From Rheinheimera faecalis (GTDB lineage: Bacteria > Pseudomonadota > Gammaproteobacteria > Enterobacterales > Alteromonadaceae): a DNA stretch of 64,000 nucleotides. Numbering within the stretch: position 1 is the first letter of the stretch; the number at the start of each line of letters is the position of its first letter. Below are positions 16,826-24,989 of this stretch, piece by piece. The stretch spans positions 434,001 through 498,000 of the forward strand of contig NZ_JAJOYT010000002.1 of NCBI RefSeq assembly GCF_021290965.1, read 5' to 3'. The position numbers and the translations under genes were made by a program. The notes beneath the pieces are model-generated. The model searched no databases. It worked only from the letters and a program-made list of their open reading frames with translations, and was not told the DNA's origin.

Positions 16826-18373
16826 ATGACAGAACAAACAAAAGGTTGTAGCCCATATATTGCCGACCCTTCAGCTATTCAGCTGAGCCTGTTGCAGGTG
16901 CATCCACGCGATAATGTACTGGTGGTATTGCAACCTTTGTCTGCAGGCCAGCCATTAATTGAACCCTGGCAAGAGGTGCAGGCCAAAGAGGATATTCAGC
17001 CAGGCCATAAAGTGGCGTTGAAGCTGATTAAAAAAGGCGAAGCTGTGATCAAATATGGTTACGCCATAGGAGTCGCAAAGGACGATATTCCCTCTGGTAG
17101 CTGGGTGCATTCACATAATCTGAAAACCTTATTGTCTGATCAGATTGAATACCAGTATCAGGGCTGCAAGGCTGATGATTTAGCTTTCCCAACCGAATTA
17201 CCCACACATTTTATGGGTTATCGCCGTGCCAATGGCAGAGTAGGTACCCGCAACGAGTTATGGATTGTAAATACAGTAGGCTGTGTCAATCGTGCTGCAA
17301 TGAAAATAGCCGAAAAAGCCAATCAACAATTTGCCGGTTTAACAGATGGTGTCTTTGCGTACACTCATCCATTTGGTTGTTCTCAGTTAGGTGATGATTT
17401 AAACCATACCCGCGCTGTATTGGCTGGCCTGATGCAAAACCCGAATGCAGGTGCTGTGCTGGTGCTGGGTTTAGGCTGCGAAAACAATCAACTGGCGGCT
17501 TTACTTAAAGCCTGCCCTGAACTGGATCAAAGCCGTTTACGCTCTTTTAATGCCCAGCAAGTGGAAGACGAACTAGAACAAGGCCTCGAGGCTGCAGCAG
17601 AACTTATTCAACAGATGCAGCAGGACCAACGTACAGCCTGTCCTGTATCCGATTTAGTGGTCGGTATGAAATGTGGTGGCTCCGACGGCTTAAGTGGGTT
17701 AACGGCAAATCCCCTGGTGGGCCGTATTGCCGATTTAGTCTGTGCTGCAGGCGGCAAAGTAGTGCTGACCGAAACTCCGGAGATGTTTGGTGCCGAACAA
17801 GTGTTGATGAGCCGTGCTATCAACGAAACCGTGTTTTCCGACATAGTCACTTTGGTCAACGACTTTAAACAGTACTTTATCGATAACAAACAGCCTGTTT
17901 ACGAAAACCCAAGCCCGGGTAATAAAGCCGGTGGTTTAACTACATTGGAAGAGAAATCCTTAGGCGCCATTCAAAAAGGCGGCTCTGCCAAAGTGACACA
18001 AGTGATCCCTTATGGCGCTTTAGTGCAGCAACAAGGCTTAACTTTGTTGCAAGGTCCTGGCAACGACGCTGTGTCATCTACAGCTTTAGCTGCCAGTGGC
18101 GCGACCATGCTGCTGTTTACCACGGGTCGTGGCACACCGCTGGGTTTCCCTGTGCCTACGGTTAAAATTTCGTCCAACAGCGATTTAGCCAAACGTAAAC
18201 CCCAATGGATAGATTTTGATGCCGGCGCTTTGTTGCAACAAGGCCAGAATGCTAAGGATTTTTCCTACCAGTTTTTCCGCTACCTGATCGATATCGCCTC
18301 AGGCAAGCAGACCCAAAACGAATTATCAGACAACAAAGAAATAGCCATTTGGAAAAATGGCGTGACCCTGTAA
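16826..18373 (+). CDS. uxaA: Altronate dehydratase UxaA
   Basis: 515 residues from the ATG at 16826. An in-frame TTG at 16790 was set aside because it lies in the operator and adds residues unlike the family. The N-terminal SAF domain (roughly residues 15-95, AIGVAKDDIPSGSWVHSHNL) precedes the large dehydratase domain beginning GYRRANGRVGTRNELWIVNT, with FGCSQLGDD, LGLGCENNQ and MKCGGSDGLSGLTANPL. UxaA is an iron-dependent enzyme that dehydrates D-altronate to 2-keto-3-deoxygluconate. The next gene, uxaC, starts 9 bp after the stop. It is the only uronate dehydratase in the window, which fits a galacturonate rather than glucuronate route. Confidence 0.93.
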   Translation: MTEQTKGCSPYIADPSAIQLSLLQVHPRDNVLVVLQPLSAGQPLIEPWQEVQAKEDIQPGHKVALKLIKKGEAVIKYGYAIGVAKDDIPSGSWVHSHNLKTLLSDQIEYQYQGCKADDLAFPTELPTHFMGYRRANGRVGTRNELWIVNTVGCVNRAAMKIAEKANQQFAGLTDGVFAYTHPFGCSQLGDDLNHTRAVLAGLMQNPNAGAVLVLGLGCENNQLAALLKACPELDQSRLRSFNAQQVEDELEQGLEAAAELIQQMQQDQRTACPVSDLVVGMKCGGSDGLSGLTANPLVGRIADLVCAAGGKVVLTETPEMFGAEQVLMSRAINETVFSDIVTLVNDFKQYFIDNKQPVYENPSPGNKAGGLTTLEEKSLGAIQKGGSAKVTQVIPYGALVQQQGLTLLQGPGNDAVSSTALAASGATMLLFTTGRGTPLGFPVPTVKISSNSDLAKRKPQWIDFDAGALLQQGQNAKDFSYQFFRYLIDIASGKQTQNELSDNKEIAIWKNGVTL

Positions 18374-18382
18374 GGAATTTAT

Positions 18383-19807
18383 ATGGCCAACTTTAAACCT
18401 TTAGTACTTGATCAAGACAGATTATTTCCGGCCGATCCAACAGTTCGCGCCATAGCCAGACGTTTGTATGCCGGCATTAAAGACTTACCTATTGTCAGCC
18501 CGCACGGTCATACCGACCCAAGCTGGTTTGCCAGCAATGCCAATTTTGATAATGCCACCAGCTTACTGCTGCTGCCGGATCATTATGTGTTCCGCATGCT
18601 GTACAGTCAGGGGATTTCACTGGAATCTTTAGGGATCCGCACTAAAGACGGCACACCGGTTGAAACGGATTACCGCAAAATTTTCCACACTTTTGCCAAA
18701 AATTATCACTTGTTCCGTGGCACGCCTTCACGCATTTGGCTCGACAGTGTATTTCATGATGTCTTTGGTTTAGAGCATGCATTAAGTTCAGATACCGCTG
18801 ATTTGTATTACGACAGCATCAACGAGCAGTTGGTCAAACCTGAATTTAAGCCCCGTGCTTTGCTGGATAAATTTAATATCGAACTGATTGCGACGACCGA
18901 AGGCGCAGTGAATTCGTTAAAACACCATGCAGCTTTAAAAGGCACAGGTTATGAAAAACGGGTGATCACCACCTTTAGACCAGACGATGTGATAGACGCC
19001 GATCGGGCTGATTTTCTTGCCAATATCAAAAAACTGGCAGAGCAAACAGGTCAGGATACCCATAGCTGGCATGGTTATTTACAGGCCCTGCGTATTCGTC
19101 GACAGTTTTTCCGCGACCACGGCGCTACAGCCACGGATCACGGTCACCCCACAGCCAAAACGGCCAATTTATCTGAGCATGAAGCAAGCAGCCTGTTTCA
19201 GCTCTGTTTATCCGGTACTGCCAGTAAAGAGCAAACCGAGTTATTCCGTGGCCAAATGCTGACCGAAATGGCTGGTATGAGTATTGAAGATGGCATGACG
19301 ATGCAAATTCACCCTGGTGCCTTTCGTAACCATAACCCGTCGATTTTTGAGCGTTTTGGTGCCGACAAAGGCGCGGATATTCCAAGTCCGACTGAATTTG
19401 TCAGCAACTTAAAACCCCTGCTGGATAAATACGGCAACAATGCCGCTTTGAAAATTATTCTGTTCACCCTGGATGAAACTACCTATGCCCGTGAACTGGC
19501 GCCTTTGGCTGGTCATTATCCGGCTTTAAAACTGGGTCCAGCCTGGTGGTTCCATGACAGCCCTGAAGGTATGTTGCGTTTCCGTCATCAGGTCACTGAA
19601 ACCGCAGGTTTTTACAACACAGTAGGGTTTAACGACGATACCCGGGCTTTCTTGTCTATTCCGGCCCGTCATGATGTGGCTCGTCGTATTGATTGTCGCT
19701 TTTTAGCAGGTTTGGTGGCTGAACATCGCTTAAACGAAGACGAAGCGCATGAACTGGCACAGCAACTGACTTATCAGCTGGTAAAACAAGCCTATCAGCT
19801 GGATTAA
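18383..19807 (+). CDS. uxaC: Uronate isomerase UxaC
   Basis: 474 residues, against about 470 in E. coli. A member of the amidohydrolase-like family that interconverts D-galacturonate and D-tagaturonate, and D-glucuronate and D-fructuronate. Family landmarks are SPHGHTDPSWFASNANF near residue 37, YRKIFHTFAKNYHLFRGTPS, STDDV-like TTFRPDDVID, MQIHPGAFRNHNP and GFNDDTRAFLSIPARHD. AAGGAA stands 6 nt before the ATG. It lies in a tight run uxaA-uxaC-reductase-eda with gaps of about 10 bp or overlaps, so these genes are one transcription unit. Nothing is missing. Confidence 0.95.
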   Translation: MANFKPLVLDQDRLFPADPTVRAIARRLYAGIKDLPIVSPHGHTDPSWFASNANFDNATSLLLLPDHYVFRMLYSQGISLESLGIRTKDGTPVETDYRKIFHTFAKNYHLFRGTPSRIWLDSVFHDVFGLEHALSSDTADLYYDSINEQLVKPEFKPRALLDKFNIELIATTEGAVNSLKHHAALKGTGYEKRVITTFRPDDVIDADRADFLANIKKLAEQTGQDTHSWHGYLQALRIRRQFFRDHGATATDHGHPTAKTANLSEHEASSLFQLCLSGTASKEQTELFRGQMLTEMAGMSIEDGMTMQIHPGAFRNHNPSIFERFGADKGADIPSPTEFVSNLKPLLDKYGNNAALKIILFTLDETTYARELAPLAGHYPALKLGPAWWFHDSPEGMLRFRHQVTETAGFYNTVGFNDDTRAFLSIPARHDVARRIDCRFLAGLVAEHRLNEDEAHELAQQLTYQLVKQAYQLD

Positions 19808-19818
19808 AAGGACAAGCC

Positions 19819-21318
19819 ATGAGTATTGATATTCCTCGTTTACAGCCAGCGTTACTGGAACAGCTGCAAGGCAAACTGAAATTGCCAGCCTATGACCCTT
19901 CCGCCACAGGCATAGGCATAGTGCATATTGGCCCTGGCGCGTTTTTTCGGGCGCATCAGGCCTGGTACACAGATCTCGCGCTGAAGTACGGCGGTGACTG
20001 GGGCATTTCCGTGGTATCGATGCGCTCCAACGATTTAGCCAAAGCTTTAACACCGCAGCAAGGTTTATACAGTCTGGTATTGCTGGATAAAAAAACAGAG
20101 TACCAAGTGGTCGGCTCTATTCGTGAATTGCTGGTCGCTGCAGAGCAATACGAGCAGGTGTTGCAGCGTTTAGCAGCACCCACCAGCTTTTATGTGACTT
20201 TAACCATCACAGAAAAAGGCTACTGCTTAAATACCTTGGGTGAGCTGGATTTAACCCATGCCGATATTCAGCACGATTTAGAAACTAACGTGAAAGCCCG
20301 TTCAGCTATAGGTTTGTTAGTGCAGGCATTGGCTTTGAGATTCGCCGCCAATGTGCCACCTTTTGTCGTGCTGAGCTGCGATAACCTGACCGACAATGGT
20401 CATAAATTGCGTAATGCCTTGCTTACCTTTGCACGACAAAAGCAACCCGCTTTAGCCAACTGGCTGGAACAGCAACTGTTATGCCCTTGTACCATGGTAG
20501 ACAGCATTACGCCTGCCACAGATGAAATGTTACCAAAACAGCTGGTGGCAGAACTGGGGTATCAGGACAACTGGCCTATTAAACGCGAAAAATTCTGTCA
20601 GTGGGTGATTGAAGATATTCTGCCAGCCCACAGACCTGCCTGGCATCAGGTCGGGGCTACTTACACTCAGGACGTCAAAGCTTTTGAAAAAGCCAAACTG
20701 CGGTTATTAAACGCGCCACATTCGGCTTTGGCTTATTTAGGTTCTTTGTGTGGTTTGGAAACTGTGTTTGATGCGATGCAGCAAACACAGCTACGCAACT
20801 TTGTGCAGAAACTAGCCCAGGAAGAGATTATCGGCTCTTTCCATGCGCCGGCTGAATTAAGCCCTGCAGAGTACAGCTCTGATATTTTCCAGCGTTTTGA
20901 TAATCCGGCTATCCGGCATTTGCTGGCTCAAATTGCATGGGATGGCTCGCAAAAGCTGCCGATGCGGGTCTTTCCAATTATTCTGGATAATTTAGCCAGT
21001 GGTCGTTCCATTCAATTATTAAGTCTGGTGGTTGCCAGCTGGCTGCTGTTTATCCGACTGCGTTATCAGCAACAACCAGATACAGCGTTAGTCGACCCGT
21101 TATCAGCAACCTTATTGGATTGTGCTGCTGCTTGCACTGGTGAGGCACAGACTGACACCAGATTGTTTTTAGCCTTAGGTCAGGTATTTCCTCCGGCTTT
21201 GCAGCAGTCAGACAGCTTTAAAGCAGAATTGTCTGCAGCTTACCAACAGCTTTGCCCATTATTTTTAGCACCCCAAGGCACAGATATTGCCGCTTTTTTA
21301 CAGGATATCCTTGAATGA
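19819..21318 (+). CDS. UxuB-type hexuronate reductase (mannitol dehydrogenase family)
   Basis: 499 residues of the long-chain mannitol dehydrogenase family: GIGIVHIGPGAFFRAHQAWY (nucleotide site), VTLTITEKGYC, FVVLSCDNLTDNG, CTMVDSITPAT and the catalytic-region LRLLNAPHSALAYLGSL. The closest remembered match is E. coli UxuB, which reduces D-fructuronate to D-mannonate with NADH. There is no uxuA in the window and no separate UxaB, yet UxaA, which needs D-altronate, is adjacent. The enzyme may therefore act as a tagaturonate reductase, or as a bifunctional one. The stop overlaps the eda start by 4 nt (ATGA), so the two are translationally coupled. Confidence 0.85.
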   Translation: MSIDIPRLQPALLEQLQGKLKLPAYDPSATGIGIVHIGPGAFFRAHQAWYTDLALKYGGDWGISVVSMRSNDLAKALTPQQGLYSLVLLDKKTEYQVVGSIRELLVAAEQYEQVLQRLAAPTSFYVTLTITEKGYCLNTLGELDLTHADIQHDLETNVKARSAIGLLVQALALRFAANVPPFVVLSCDNLTDNGHKLRNALLTFARQKQPALANWLEQQLLCPCTMVDSITPATDEMLPKQLVAELGYQDNWPIKREKFCQWVIEDILPAHRPAWHQVGATYTQDVKAFEKAKLRLLNAPHSALAYLGSLCGLETVFDAMQQTQLRNFVQKLAQEEIIGSFHAPAELSPAEYSSDIFQRFDNPAIRHLLAQIAWDGSQKLPMRVFPIILDNLASGRSIQLLSLVVASWLLFIRLRYQQQPDTALVDPLSATLLDCAAACTGEAQTDTRLFLALGQVFPPALQQSDSFKAELSAAYQQLCPLFLAPQGTDIAAFLQDILE

Positions 21319-21971
21319 CCTCTTTATCTTCCTTACTCAAAGGTGGTTTGTTGCTGCCTATTATTCAGGCCGAGCAACCAGCCCAGGCTGTGGCTATCGC
21401 TAAAGCCATGCAACAAGGTGGAGTTACAGCAGTGGAAGTGGTGTTGCGCACAGCTGCGGCTTTAGATTGCATCAGTGCTATTCGTGCTGAAGTGCCGGAG
21501 CTTTTAACTGGCGCAGGTACTATTTTATCGGCCAAAGATGCAGTGAATGCCAAAGCGGCTGGCGCTCAGTTTTTGGTCAGCCCTGCCAGTACGCCGGATT
21601 TACTCAAAGCCATGATCAATACCGAACTTGCATTAGCACCGGGTGTGGCTACACCCTCTGAAATGGCGATGGCATTGGAAATGGGGTTAACAGAGCTGAA
21701 GTTTTTCCCTGCGCACTTAGCAGGCGGTATTGAAATGCTGAAAGCCCTGGCAGGCATATTTCAGCAAGTTAAATTTTGCCCGACTGGTGGTGTACATTTA
21801 AATAATCTGGCAGATTTTTTAGCCTTACCTAATGTGTTTGTCGCTGGTGGTTCCTGGTTGTCTCCTAAAGATCTGGTGTTACAACAAAACTGGGCTGCTA
21901 TTACTGAATTAACCCGTCAGTCTGTTGCCATAGCTGAACAAAGCCGGGTGCGGCATAGTCAGGTTGCCTGA
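21315..21971 (+). CDS. eda: KDPG aldolase Eda
   Basis: 218 residues of the class I aldolase TIM-barrel family. It carries the catalytic glutamate and phosphate arginine in VEVVLRT, the GAGTIL loop, the Schiff-base lysine in ELKFFPA and the phosphate-binding FCPTGGV. It splits 2-keto-3-deoxy-6-phosphogluconate to pyruvate and glyceraldehyde 3-phosphate, the end point of both uronate branches here. Its start overlaps the preceding reductase by 4 nt, and kdgK follows 22 bp downstream. Eda can also cleave 4-hydroxy-2-oxoglutarate, but the context points to KDPG. Confidence 0.95.
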   Translation: MTSLSSLLKGGLLLPIIQAEQPAQAVAIAKAMQQGGVTAVEVVLRTAAALDCISAIRAEVPELLTGAGTILSAKDAVNAKAAGAQFLVSPASTPDLLKAMINTELALAPGVATPSEMAMALEMGLTELKFFPAHLAGGIEMLKALAGIFQQVKFCPTGGVHLNNLADFLALPNVFVAGGSWLSPKDLVLQQNWAAITELTRQSVAIAEQSRVRHSQVA

Positions 21972-21993
21972 AGCTGAACTTAAGGATCCATCC

Positions 21994-22944
21994 ATGAAAC
22001 AAGTCATTATTTTTGGCGAATGTATGGTCGAGTTATTCCAGCTCGTGGATAACGTCTACCATCAGGCTTTTGCCGGGGATGTTTATAACACTGCTGTGTA
22101 CTGTAAACGCAGTGCGCCGCAGCAGCTGAATCTGAAGTTTTTATCTGCAGTGGGTACAGATTTAGTCAGCGACAAACTGATCGCTCAACTGGAACAGGAA
22201 AAACTCGACAGCTCCCTGGTGCTTCGCACAAAAACAGCCCGGCCTGGTTTATATATGATCAACACCGACTGTTTTGGTGAGCGCAGTTTTGTCTACTGGC
22301 GTGACAGCTCTGCTGCTAAACAAAGTCTTGCGCTGTTCCGTCAGCACAACACTATTGCCGACTTGTTGCCTGCGGATCTGTTTTATTTCTCTGGGATCAG
22401 TCTGGCTATTTTGTCGCCAGAGGATCGCAGCTATTTGTTTGAAATAATTAAAGAGTTAAAACAAAACGGCGTGCAGATCGTCTTTGATCCTAATTACAGA
22501 CCCGCACTTTGGCCCGATGCCGAAATTTGCCGGGCTAATTTTGATCAGGCTTATGCCTTGTCTGATATAGCTTTGCCTGGGCTGGACGACCATAAAGTGC
22601 TTTACGGCAGTACCTCTGCAGCCGATGTTTTGGCGCAACTGCAGAAGCTGGGTGTCAAAGAGATTATCGTCAAAAATGGCCCTGCTGGGGTGCTGGGTTA
22701 TAGCGATGGCAAAAGTTTCCAGAGTCCGGCTGTGCCTGTGAAAAAAGTGGTAGATACCACAGCAGCTGGGGACTCCTTTAATGGCGGCTATCTTTCCGGA
22801 CGATTGAATGGTTTATCGCCATTAGCTTCGTGCCAGTACGCCGCGGCTTTAGCCAGTTTTGTGGTAGAACACACCGGAGCTATAGTTACTAAAGAACAAT
22901 TCCGTAGTTTTTCTGGTCGTTTTAATTTGAACACATTTAGCTAA
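21994..22944 (+). CDS. kdgK: 2-dehydro-3-deoxygluconokinase KdgK
   Basis: 316 residues from the ATG at 21994, chosen for its AAGGA site upstream and because an in-frame TTG at 21964 lies inside eda. A PfkB-family kinase: N-terminal IIFGECMVELFQ and GDVYNTAVYCKR, and the C-terminal signature DTTAAGDSFNGGYLSGRL with the catalytic aspartate. KdgK phosphorylates 2-keto-3-deoxygluconate with ATP to give KDPG for Eda. The order eda-kdgK-dehydrogenase covers the pathway from KDG down. No anomalies are seen. Confidence 0.93.
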   Translation: MKQVIIFGECMVELFQLVDNVYHQAFAGDVYNTAVYCKRSAPQQLNLKFLSAVGTDLVSDKLIAQLEQEKLDSSLVLRTKTARPGLYMINTDCFGERSFVYWRDSSAAKQSLALFRQHNTIADLLPADLFYFSGISLAILSPEDRSYLFEIIKELKQNGVQIVFDPNYRPALWPDAEICRANFDQAYALSDIALPGLDDHKVLYGSTSAADVLAQLQKLGVKEIIVKNGPAGVLGYSDGKSFQSPAVPVKKVVDTTAAGDSFNGGYLSGRLNGLSPLASCQYAAALASFVVEHTGAIVTKEQFRSFSGRFNLNTFS

Positions 22945-22957
22945 AAGGAAATTTGTC

Positions 22958-24580
22958 ATGTCTGCTGATCTGTCTTTGTATTTTCCAACCCAGGCTGAAA
23001 TACCGGCCCAGTGGCAACTCACAGGTCCGATAGAGCAGCGTGACTATTTACTCAACGGCAAACTCTGTCAGTGGCAGGGCGATTTAGCTCCTGTCTATAG
23101 CCCGGTAGCGCTTAGAAATAGTGCTGGTGAACTGACTCCAACTTTATTAGGTGCTACGCCTTTAATGGACGAAACTGCCGCCAAAGCCGCTTTGGATGCA
23201 GCCCTCAAAGCTTATGATTTAGGCCGTGGTGTCTGGCCCTCTATGGCGGTGATGGAAAGGGTGGTGGCAGTAGAGAAATTCCTTGCGGCTATGCTGCTGC
23301 AACGTGATGCTGTGATCCGTTTATTGATGTGGGAAATTGGTAAACCTTTGCCTGATGCAGCCAAAGAGTTCGACCGCACCTGTGATTATATCCGCGATAC
23401 GATACAAGCCTTAAAACAGCAAGACCGCAGTGCCAGCCATTTTGTGATAGAGCAGGGCACTTTAGGCAAAATACGCCGGGTTGCTGTGGGTGTCGCACTT
23501 TGTATGGGGCCTTTTAACTACCCGCTCAATGAAACCTTTACCACTCTGATCCCTGCTTTGATCATGGGCAACACTGTTATTTTTAAACCCGCCAAATATG
23601 GTGTTTTGCTGATCCAACCTCTATTAAAAGCCTTTGCTGAATCCTTTCCGCCGGGCGTTATTAACGTGATTTACGGTCGTGGCCGTGAAACTGTTGGTGC
23701 CTTAATGGAAAGTGGCAGTGTGGATTTATTTGCTTTTATCGGCACCAACAAAGGCGCCAGCGATTTAAAAAAACTGCATCCGCGGCCACATCGTTTGCGT
23801 GCTGTGCTTGGGCTTGATGCCAAAAATCCAGCCATAGTGTTGCCGGACGCCGATTTAAATCTAACGGTCAAAGAAGCTGTGATGGGGGCTTTGTCCTTTA
23901 ATGGCCAGCGCTGCACTGCGTTAAAAATCTTTTTTGTGCAGCGTTCAGTCGCCGATGCTTTTGTGCAAAAACTGTCAGAGGCCATCAGTGCTTTGCAGTT
24001 GGGTTTACCCTGGACTGACAAAGTGCAAATTACGCCTTTGCCTGAACCTGGCAAAGTAGACTTTTTAAAGGGCTTAATCGCCAATGCCATAGAGCATGGC
24101 GCTAAAGTGATGAACCCTGAAGGTGGCCAAAGTGCGGGCTCGTTAATGCGTCCTGCTTTGCTCTATCCGGTCAATAGTCAGATGAGGTTGTATCAGGAAG
24201 AGCAGTTTGGCCCTTTAGTGCCAGTGGTGCCTTACGACGATATCAGCGAAGTGATCCATTATGTGATCCACTCAGACTACGGTCAGCAACTGAGTATTTT
24301 TGGCCAGGACGCGCAGCAAATAGGTGAACTGGTGGATATGTTCGCTAATCAGGTGGGCCGCATTAACATCAATAGCCAATGCCAGCGCAGTCCGGATAGT
24401 TTCCCTTTTACCGGCCGGAAAAACTCAGCTGAAGGCACTTTGTCGGTGGAAGATGCCTTATTGCAGTTTTCTATCCCCACTCTGGTGGCCTGTAAATACA
24501 ACCCTGAACAAATAGCGCTGATGAAAGAGATGATCAAACAAGGTTCATCCCAGTTTTTAGCCACAGATTTTCTGTTTTAG
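22958..24580 (+). CDS. GapN-like NADP-dependent aldehyde dehydrogenase
   Basis: 540 residues of the aldehyde dehydrogenase superfamily. The oxyanion asparagine is in GPFNYPLNE, the cofactor-site lysine in VIFKPAKYG, and the catalytic cysteine is Cys319 in FNGQRCTALKI. Exactly 34 residues earlier, where most members carry the general-base glutamate, this protein has Gly285 in VLGLDAKNP. It resembles proteins annotated as non-phosphorylating glyceraldehyde-3-phosphate dehydrogenase in pectin or xylan loci. In this position it would oxidise the triose phosphate made by Eda straight to 3-phosphoglycerate, giving NADPH. Other aldehydes are possible. AAGGA precedes the ATG, 13 bp after kdgK. Confidence 0.8.
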   Translation: MSADLSLYFPTQAEIPAQWQLTGPIEQRDYLLNGKLCQWQGDLAPVYSPVALRNSAGELTPTLLGATPLMDETAAKAALDAALKAYDLGRGVWPSMAVMERVVAVEKFLAAMLLQRDAVIRLLMWEIGKPLPDAAKEFDRTCDYIRDTIQALKQQDRSASHFVIEQGTLGKIRRVAVGVALCMGPFNYPLNETFTTLIPALIMGNTVIFKPAKYGVLLIQPLLKAFAESFPPGVINVIYGRGRETVGALMESGSVDLFAFIGTNKGASDLKKLHPRPHRLRAVLGLDAKNPAIVLPDADLNLTVKEAVMGALSFNGQRCTALKIFFVQRSVADAFVQKLSEAISALQLGLPWTDKVQITPLPEPGKVDFLKGLIANAIEHGAKVMNPEGGQSAGSLMRPALLYPVNSQMRLYQEEQFGPLVPVVPYDDISEVIHYVIHSDYGQQLSIFGQDAQQIGELVDMFANQVGRININSQCQRSPDSFPFTGRKNSAEGTLSVEDALLQFSIPTLVACKYNPEQIALMKEMIKQGSSQFLATDFLF

Positions 24581-24598
24581 CCCGATGGGAAAAGCAGC

Positions 24599-24988
24599 AT
24601 GAGATTTGAGCATCTGGCGTTAAATGTCGCTGAACCTAAAGCTATGGCTGCCTGGTACTGTCAGCATTTAGGGCTACGTGTCAGGCGTGCTTTACCGGAT
24701 CAGGCTCAGACGCATTTTCTGGTCGATGACAGCGACCAGATGATGCTGGAGATTTATTGCAATCCGGCCGATCAGGTGCCGGATTATCCGAACATGCACC
24801 CCTTGTTATTGCATTTGGCCCTGGTCAGCGTCGACCCTTATGCCGACAGCAAAAGGTTGCAACAGGCAGGTGCACAGCAGGTCGATGAAGTGAATTTAGC
24901 TGATGGCTCTTTGCTGGTGATGCTGCGTGACCCCTGGGGGCTGGCAATACAGCTGTGCCGACGTGGTGCCGCTTTGAATCAGGCTTAA
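24599..24988 (+). CDS. Small VOC-fold (glyoxalase-like) protein
   Basis: 129 residues with the two beta-alpha-beta-beta-beta units of the vicinal-oxygen-chelate superfamily. Three of four usual metal ligands are in place: His5 (FEHLALNV), Glu51 (MMLEIYCN) and His72 (LLHLALVS). The fourth position, normally Glu, is Gln118 (GLAIQLCRR). The gene stands between the GapN-like dehydrogenase and the PL10 lyase, 18 and 1 bp away, so it belongs to the pectin operon. No function is known to me. Possible roles are removal of methylglyoxal formed from triose phosphates or an isomerase-like step on unsaturated uronates. Confidence 0.75.
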   Translation: MRFEHLALNVAEPKAMAAWYCQHLGLRVRRALPDQAQTHFLVDDSDQMMLEIYCNPADQVPDYPNMHPLLLHLALVSVDPYADSKRLQQAGAQQVDEVNLADGSLLVMLRDPWGLAIQLCRRGAALNQA

Positions 24989-24989
24989 G

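Noticed and set aside
16790..16826. TTG start for uxaA at 16790
   Set aside because: The codon is inside the LacI-type operator and adds 12 residues that do not fit UxaA; the ATG at 16826 is better placed.
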